A stretch of 6,164 bases of DNA from contig JAEZSM010000185.1 of NCBI GenBank assembly GCA_023421875.1, positions 1 through 6,164 of the forward strand, written 5' to 3'. A program made the position numbers and the translations under genes. The DNA comes from Spirochaetota bacterium. Lineage in GTDB: Bacteria; Spirochaetota; Spirochaetia; Treponematales; Rectinemataceae. This document shows, piece after piece, positions 1 to 4,437 of the stretch; position 1 is the stretch's first letter, and each line of letters opens with the position of its first letter. The notes beneath the pieces are model-generated. The model was not told the DNA's origin and ran no database searches. It saw only the letters and a program-made list of their open reading frames with translations.

Positions 1-1158
1 ATGCTCAACGCTCCGGCCTCGGGCAAGGCCAAGACCCAACGCGGCGGCGCCGGGGAGGATTCGGAAAAACTCAAAGCACTGGAAGCCGCAAGGCTCCAGA
101 TAGAAAAACAATTCGGCCAGGGCTCTATAATGAAGTTGGGCACCCATCAGAGTGCCCAGGGCATCGAGGCGATTCCTTCCGGCTCAATTCTGTTGGACGA
201 GGCGCTAGGGATCGGCGGCTATCCCCGGGGCAGAATAGTCGAGATTTACGGTCCCGAGTCTTCGGGCAAGACGACACTTGCCCTCCATGCCATCGCCGAG
301 GCGCAAAAGAAGGGCGGTATCGCCGCCTTCATCGACGCAGAGCATGCCCTCGACCCAATATACGCTAAAAATCTGGGTGTGGATATCGACGAGCTCTGGG
401 TGTCCCAGCCCGACAACGGCGAACAGGCCTTGGACATAGCGGAATCCCTCATACGCTCCGGGGCGGTGGACATCATCGTCATAGACTCGGTGGCGGCTCT
501 GACTCCCCAGGCCGAAATAGAAGGCGAGATGGGGGACGCCCACGTCGGCCTCCAGGCGCGTCTCATGAGTCAGGCCTTGCGTAAGCTTGCAGGAACCCTT
601 TCCAAGAGCAAGACAATACTGGTTTTTATAAACCAAATTCGTATGAAGATCGGCATCATGTTCGGCAACCCCGAGACAACCACGGGCGGCAACGCCCTCA
701 AGTTCTACGCTTCGGTCCGGCTGGAAGTGCGAAAAATCGAAACCATCGAAAAAAGCGGTGACGAGGACGCCCTTGGCAACAGGGTCAGGGTCAAGGTGGT
801 CAAGAACAAGGTGGCTCCTCCCTTCAGGCGAGTCGAGCTTGAGATTATCTTCGGCAAGGGAATCTCTGCTTCGGCATCGCTTTTAGATGCGGCGGTCAAA
901 TATTCAATCATCGACAAAAAGGGCGCCTGGTATACCTGGGGCGAGGAAAAGGTGGGGCAGGGCAGGGAGAACGCCAAGCTTTACCTCGAGCAGAACCCGG
1001 ATATGGCAGTGCTCATCGAAAAGTCGGTACGGGAAAAGATGGCTCAGAAGGGCTTGTCCCAGGGCGCCCCGGTCCAGGCCGAAGCCGCGACCAGTTCTGC
1101 CAAGGCCGGGCCGCTCTCCCAGGATCCAGAAGTCATAAGCGCAGAGGATCTTTTCTAA
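1..1158 (+). CDS. recA: RecA recombinase
   Basis: RecA is the ATP-dependent DNA strand-exchange protein of homologous recombination and DNA repair, and usually the co-protease that triggers LexA self-cleavage. Seen in the 385-residue product: Walker A GPESSGKTT (84-92), the FIDAEHALD stretch with the catalytic Glu (E114), Walker B VDIIVIDSVAAL (156-167), DNA-binding loop L1 around EGEMGDAHVGLQ (174-185), and loop L2 from INQIRMKIG through NPETTTGGNALKF (210-235). The C-terminal domain is complete and ends in SAEDLF. The protein is longer than E. coli RecA (353 aa) because of about 18 extra N-terminal residues (Ala/Gly/Lys-rich, before SEKLKALEAA) and an Ala/Ser/Pro-rich C-tail (about 353-377). 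No in-frame ATG follows until Met44, inside the conserved core, so ATG at 1 is the best start available; an upstream start cannot be excluded because the window begins here. The downstream neighbour is folK, not recX. Identity is certain. Confidence 0.98.
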   Translation: MLNAPASGKAKTQRGGAGEDSEKLKALEAARLQIEKQFGQGSIMKLGTHQSAQGIEAIPSGSILLDEALGIGGYPRGRIVEIYGPESSGKTTLALHAIAEAQKKGGIAAFIDAEHALDPIYAKNLGVDIDELWVSQPDNGEQALDIAESLIRSGAVDIIVIDSVAALTPQAEIEGEMGDAHVGLQARLMSQALRKLAGTLSKSKTILVFINQIRMKIGIMFGNPETTTGGNALKFYASVRLEVRKIETIEKSGDEDALGNRVRVKVVKNKVAPPFRRVELEIIFGKGISASASLLDAAVKYSIIDKKGAWYTWGEEKVGQGRENAKLYLEQNPDMAVLIEKSVREKMAQKGLSQGAPVQAEAATSSAKAGPLSQDPEVISAEDLF

Positions 1159-1166
1159 GTCCTGCC

Positions 1167-1676
1167 ATGGAAAGAATCTGGCTAGGGCTGGGCTCTAATC
1201 TGGGGGATAGCCCGTCCCTTGTCCGCCAGGCGGCCACGCTGCTGGGCGAACAGCTATCGGAAGCAAGGAGTTCAGGGCTCTGGTGTTCCAAGCCTCGGTA
1301 TAACACCGATCAGCCTGATTTTATCAATGGGGTGATCACCGGGCTCTGCAGTCTCGAACCGTGTGAACTTCTCGACCTCATTCACGGCATCGAAACAGCT
1401 CTTGGCCGAGACAGGAATTCCGTGCCGGCCAAGGGAGCCAGAACCATTGATATCGATATTCTTCTCTACGGCCAGCGCATCATCGCCGAGGAAAAACTGA
1501 TAATACCCCACCCCGGCATGAGGGAGCGTAAATTCGTTCTCCTTCCTCTAGCGGAATTGGACTCAGGCCTCCTGGACCCGGTGAGCGGACGTCCGTTCCT
1601 GGAGTATCTGGCAGAGCTCCCGCCCCAGGGTATTTACCCCCTGGGGCAAGGCATATATGATGCTCCCTGTCCCTGA
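1167..1676 (+). CDS. folK: 6-hydroxymethyl-7,8-dihydropterin pyrophosphokinase (HPPK)
   Basis: HPPK transfers pyrophosphate from ATP to 6-hydroxymethyl-dihydropterin, the cytosolic step before dihydropteroate synthase in folate synthesis. The 169-residue product matches the family in length and motifs: GLGSNLGD (7-14), DQPDFINGV (48-56), LGRDR (79-83), the signature GARTIDIDILLYG (90-102) and IPHPGMRERKFVLLPLAEL (113-131). R92, D95, D97, H115 and R121 fall at the same positions as the E. coli catalytic and ATP/Mg-binding residues, and R81/R83 correspond to E. coli R82/R84. The active-site loop Trp89 of E. coli is not conserved (K89 here), and the loop-2 region reads SKPRYN rather than the common ETEPVGY-like sequence. 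The gene starts 8 nt after recA. The nearest purine run, AGAGGA at 1143-1148, is 18 nt upstream, so its own ribosome site is weak and reinitiation after recA is likely. No other folate gene is in the window. Confidence 0.95.
   Translation: MERIWLGLGSNLGDSPSLVRQAATLLGEQLSEARSSGLWCSKPRYNTDQPDFINGVITGLCSLEPCELLDLIHGIETALGRDRNSVPAKGARTIDIDILLYGQRIIAEEKLIIPHPGMRERKFVLLPLAELDSGLLDPVSGRPFLEYLAELPPQGIYPLGQGIYDAPCP
1622..1647 (+). other. Strong inverted repeat (hairpin) near folK 3' end
   Basis: GCCCCAGGG (1622-1630) and CCCTGGGGC (1639-1647) are perfect 9-bp complements around an 8-nt loop; eight of the nine pairs are G:C. An alternative fold adds a T:A pair with a two-base bulge and a 4-nt loop. 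It lies within the folK coding sequence (PPQGIYPLGQ region) and ends 28 nt before the scpA ATG. No U-run follows, so it is not an intrinsic terminator. A role in mRNA stability or scpA translation is inference. Confidence 0.6.
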
Positions 1677-2476
1677 TGAACAGCGATCCAGCAACTTCAT
1701 TCGACCAATCCGGCGTTTCCAGCCTCATGGAGGGCCAAGGCCAGGGCCGCAGGTTTAGGCTCAAGGATTTCGAAGGCCCCCTGGACCTACTTCTTTTTCT
1801 CATCAAACGAAACGATATGAATATTTACGATATCCACATCGCCTCCATAACCGAGCAGTACCTAGACTGTCTCAAAAACGAGGAAGGCGTGGACCTTGAC
1901 GAACTCTCGGAATTCTACAACCTTGCCGCGACCCTCCTTCTGATCAAGTCGCGCATGCTCCTGCCCATGGGCTCGCTGGACGACGAGGATTTAGACGATC
2001 CCAGGCAAGGCCTCATTGAAAAACTCATCGAATATCAAAAATATAAAAAACTTTCCAGTTTGATGGAGCAGCGGGAGATGGAGGTGGAGTGGCGACTGGA
2101 ACGCTCCTGCATGCAGCGGATCCTGCCCTTTTCCGAAGTTGACGACCAGGAACTCTGGGCTGATCTCGATGTCTGGGATCTTTTGAAAACTTTTTCTTCG
2201 CTCGTCAATAATTTTAGCTCTGAAAAGATAATAGATCTCTACGAGGAAATATCGATCCACGAGAAGCTTGCGCTCATGAACGAACTGCTGGAAAAGCAGG
2301 GAGAGTTTTCCTTTGTCCAGCTGATCACCAGGCCAAGATCGGCCCTGGACCTAGCCTGCGCATTTCTGGCCATGCTGGATGCGGTAAAGAACAAAATAAT
2401 ACGCATCAGGCAGCACAGGCTTTTCGGGGATATAATAATTTCTCCCTCTACTATCAGCGAGGCACAGAATGGATGA
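1676..2476 (+). CDS. scpA: Segregation and condensation protein A (kleisin of SMC complex)
   Basis: ScpA is the kleisin that, with ScpB, bridges the head domains of the SMC dimer in bacterial condensin and helps compact and segregate the nucleoid. The 266-residue product has the diagnostic N-terminal segment FEGPLDLLLFLIKRND (32-47) followed by MNIYDIHIASITEQYL (48-63), then the helix AATLLLIKSRMLLP (84-97), an acidic linker (about 101-110), and a C-terminal winged-helix region (about 195-255) with the FVQLI stretch at 213-217 that contacts the SMC head in the family. The start codon shares one base with the folK stop (TGATG), pointing to stop-start coupling, but no good Shine-Dalgarno precedes it. 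Met18 (nt 1727) is an alternative start closer to the conserved domain, also without a ribosome site, so residues 1-17 are uncertain. It overlaps scpB by 8 nt, as expected for subunits of one complex. Confidence 0.95.
   Translation: MNSDPATSFDQSGVSSLMEGQGQGRRFRLKDFEGPLDLLLFLIKRNDMNIYDIHIASITEQYLDCLKNEEGVDLDELSEFYNLAATLLLIKSRMLLPMGSLDDEDLDDPRQGLIEKLIEYQKYKKLSSLMEQREMEVEWRLERSCMQRILPFSEVDDQELWADLDVWDLLKTFSSLVNNFSSEKIIDLYEEISIHEKLALMNELLEKQGEFSFVQLITRPRSALDLACAFLAMLDAVKNKIIRIRQHRLFGDIIISPSTISEAQNG
2459..2462 (+). promoter_or_regulatory. Ribosome binding site for scpB
   Basis: GAGG sits 6 nt before the scpB ATG, inside the last codons of scpA. It supports the start that overlaps scpA by 8 nt. 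Confidence 0.65.
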
Positions 2477-3029
2477 ACTGAGTACCGAGGAACGCACGGC
2501 TCTAATAAGCGCCATTCTCTTTTTGGAAAGTGAACCCATCGACGAGGCTGGATTGGCAAGGCTGTCGGGGCTTTCCCAGGACGAGGTGTCCGATGCCCTT
2601 GAGCGTCTTTCAGTCGAGCACGAGGGCGAGGTTCACGGCTTTGCGCCCATGCGCTCCGGCGGGGGATGGATATTCGCCCCGAAAATCGAGCTCTGGGAGA
2701 GGCTCAAGGATCATTACGGAAAGAAAAACGAGGCAAAACTTTCAAGGGCTGCCATGGAAACCCTGTCTATCGTCGCCTATTCCCAGCCCATGACCCGGGC
2801 CGAGATCGAGGCTATCAGGGGTGTCTCGGCCGACGGAATGATCCGCTATCTGCTTTCCCGGGGATTGGTAAAGGAAGTGGGCAAGAAGGACGTGCCCGGA
2901 AAGCCGATGCAATACGGCACAACCCAGGAATTCTTGAAATACTTCAAGCTGAATTCTATTTCAGAACTTCCTCCCTTGAGTGAAATCGAAAAAGACCGCT
3001 TCGCCAATAAAGAGGGCGAACAGGGATGA
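2469..3029 (+). CDS. scpB: Segregation and condensation protein B
   Basis: ScpB is the tandem winged-helix (kite) partner that dimerises and binds the middle of ScpA in the SMC-ScpAB condensin. The product is 186 residues, a normal length. The first winged helix spans about 8-80 (ALISAILFLESEPIDEAGLA at 11-30). The second, about 90-165, carries the family hallmarks: LSRAAMETLSIVAYSQPMTR (91-110), AEIEAIRGV (111-119), GLVKEVGKKDVPGKPMQYGT (132-151) and EFLKYF (154-159), ending in ISELPPL (164-170). A short charged tail follows. The start lies inside the end of scpA and is supported by GAGG six bases upstream. The tight scpA overlap fits co-translation of the two subunits. Identity is certain. 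Confidence 0.97.
   Translation: MDELSTEERTALISAILFLESEPIDEAGLARLSGLSQDEVSDALERLSVEHEGEVHGFAPMRSGGGWIFAPKIELWERLKDHYGKKNEAKLSRAAMETLSIVAYSQPMTRAEIEAIRGVSADGMIRYLLSRGLVKEVGKKDVPGKPMQYGTTQEFLKYFKLNSISELPPLSEIEKDRFANKEGEQG
3011..3016 (+). promoter_or_regulatory. Ribosome binding site for rluB-like gene
   Basis: AGAGGG lies 9 nt before the ATG that overlaps the scpB stop as ATGA. It is inside scpB coding sequence and confirms the chosen start. Confidence 0.65.
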
Positions 3030-3784
3030 AAGACACTGTCAGACTCCAGGCCTATCTGGCTTCCTGCGGACTGGGCTCCCGCCGTTTTTGCGAAGGCTTT
3101 ATCGAGCGGGGAAGGGTAAAGGTTAACGGCATTCCCGCTGTCTTGGGCGCAAAGGTGGGAGCCGGCGACAGGGTGGAGCTCGACGATCGACTCGTTGAGC
3201 CCCAGGCCAGGCTCCGGTACATAGCGCTCAACAAGCCGCCTGGCTATATCAGCTCCATGGCGGACGAGAAAAACCGTCCTGTGGCCGCATCGCTGCTAAA
3301 ATCCTCGGTTCCCGAGCGCGTCTATAATATTGGTCGTCTAGACCAATGGTCATCCGGCCTTCTGTTCTTTACCAACGACGGCGATTTTGCCTCCTTGCTG
3401 GTACATCCCCGGAGCTGCATCGACAAGGAGTATCTGGTACGCTGCGATCTTCCCATACCCGGCGACTTTCCTGAGCGTTTCATGAAGGGCCTCGAAATTG
3501 AGAAAGTCCTTTATAAGGCCGAACGGGTTGTCCTCCTGGATGAAAAGAGTATGAGGATCGTACTGGTGGAGGGCAAGAACCGGGAAATTCGCAAGGTTCT
3601 GGGACTTTTTGGCCTTCGGGCGCTCTTCCTTCGACGGGAACGGATAGGACCCATCGATCTTGGAGCCCTGGCAGAAGGATCCTACAGGGATCTAGATGCC
3701 GCCGAGGTGGAATCCCTCAAGGCATATTCGAACAGCGCTAGGCAAGATTCGAGCGTTGGCCTCGAGAAAGGAAGGCTTCGATGA
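3026..3784 (+). CDS. rluB: RsuA/RluB/RluE/RluF-family rRNA pseudouridine synthase
   Basis: This enzyme converts a specific uridine in ribosomal RNA to pseudouridine. The 252-residue product has an N-terminal S4 RNA-binding domain (about 5-60; LASCGLGSRRFCEGFIERGR at 11-30, then VKVNG) joined to the catalytic domain. ALNKPPGY (67-74) and GRLDQWSSGLLFFTNDGD (103-120) are the family motifs, with D106 the predicted nucleophile; DKEYLV (133-138) and the C-terminal EGKNREIRKVLGLFG (182-196) are also typical. The usual GRLDxxTSGLLLLTNDG has WSSG and LLFF here. Residues after about 230 look unconserved. Its start overlaps the scpB stop as ATGA. The position after scpAB and before cmk resembles rluB in many bacteria, where the target is in 23S helix 93, but substrate cannot be read from sequence: RsuA (16S) or RluE/RluF specificity remains possible. 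The family is certain; the symbol is moderate. Confidence 0.9.
   Translation: MKDTVRLQAYLASCGLGSRRFCEGFIERGRVKVNGIPAVLGAKVGAGDRVELDDRLVEPQARLRYIALNKPPGYISSMADEKNRPVAASLLKSSVPERVYNIGRLDQWSSGLLFFTNDGDFASLLVHPRSCIDKEYLVRCDLPIPGDFPERFMKGLEIEKVLYKAERVVLLDEKSMRIVLVEGKNREIRKVLGLFGLRALFLRRERIGPIDLGALAEGSYRDLDAAEVESLKAYSNSARQDSSVGLEKGRLR
3767..3775 (+). promoter_or_regulatory. Ribosome binding site for cmk
   Basis: AAAGGAAGG ends 5 nt before the cmk ATG and is the strongest purine-rich site among the internal junctions upstream of rpsA. It lies in the last codons of the pseudouridine synthase gene and fixes the cmk start at the ATGA overlap. Confidence 0.7.
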
Positions 3785-4437
3785 TAGTCGCCATGGACGG
3801 CCCCGCGGGCTGCGGAAAATCGACTATTGCCAGGCTGCTCTCGGAGCGGATGGGGTTTTTGTACATAAATTCGGGCAACATCTACAGGGCGCTCACTTAC
3901 GCCGCCCTTCAAAAGGGCATAGGGCTCGGGGATGAGCCAGCCCTGCTCGCGGTCGCATCCAGGGCTTCGATCGATTACGACCAGGACGGATCCATACTCC
4001 TGGACGGCGTAAGACGTATCGCCGAACTGCGCTCGGCTGAAGTGGAAGCCATCGTGGCCCAGGTCTCGGCCATCCCCGAGATCCGCACAATCGTCAACGA
4101 GATAGTGCGCCGCCTCGCCCAGGGCAAGGACATAGTAGTGGAGGGCAGGGACATGACCACCGTAGTCTTCCCCCGCGCGGAGCTAAAGTTCTTCATCGAC
4201 GCTTCGACTGAGGAGCGGGCGAGGCGGCGCTTCACCCAGGCAAGCTCTTCAATGTCCTACGAGGAAATACTCGAAAATATCAAAATGAGGGATGCCATAG
4301 ACAGGAACAAAAAGATCGGCGCCCTCAAAATCGCTCCGGATGCCCTGTATTTGGATACATCCGGCTTGACCATAGAGGCAGTTTATGAGAAAGTATACAG
4401 CAAAATTCTACATTTAAGGGAAGCACATGGAGAATAA
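3781..4437 (+). CDS. cmk: Cytidylate (CMP/dCMP) kinase
   Basis: Cmk phosphorylates CMP and dCMP with ATP, recycling RNA breakdown products and feeding CDP/dCDP pools. The 218-residue product has the P-loop GPAGCGKST (7-15), the CMP-phosphate site SGNIYR (31-36; usually SGAIYR or TGAMYR), VSAIPEIR (95-102), the base-binding GRDMTTVVFP (122-131; R123 and D124), and the LID-side RDAIDRNKKIGALKIAPDAL (170-189). Lining up with E. coli Cmk, S31, R36, R123, D124, R170 and D174 match S36, R41, R131, D132, R181 and D185, while K177 replaces phosphate-contacting R188 and T126 replaces the common Gly of GRDMGTVV. All other key residues are present, so it should be active. The ATG overlaps the rluB stop as ATGA with a strong AAAGGAAGG ribosome site, and its end overlaps rpsA by 11 nt. 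Confidence 0.96.
   Translation: MIVAMDGPAGCGKSTIARLLSERMGFLYINSGNIYRALTYAALQKGIGLGDEPALLAVASRASIDYDQDGSILLDGVRRIAELRSAEVEAIVAQVSAIPEIRTIVNEIVRRLAQGKDIVVEGRDMTTVVFPRAELKFFIDASTEERARRRFTQASSSMSYEEILENIKMRDAIDRNKKIGALKIAPDALYLDTSGLTIEAVYEKVYSKILHLREAHGE
4416..4421 (+). promoter_or_regulatory. Ribosome binding site for rpsA, upstream start (Met1)
   Basis: AAGGGA lies 5 nt before ATG 4427 within the end of cmk. It supports the longer S1 form, which overlaps cmk by 11 nt. Confidence 0.6.

Noticed and set aside
205..636. 143-codon open frame on the minus strand across recA
   Set aside because: Fully antisense to the conserved RecA core, with no known motif; a shadow of codon bias.
1622..1655. Hairpin at the folK end as a Rho-independent terminator
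   Set aside because: No U-run follows the stem (the next bases are AAGGCATATATG), and it lies inside a coding sequence in the middle of an overlapping gene block.
4427..4437. Programmed frameshift fusing cmk to rpsA
   Set aside because: No slippery heptamer or downstream structure is evident, and rpsA has its own ribosome sites and start codons; ordinary overlapping genes explain it.
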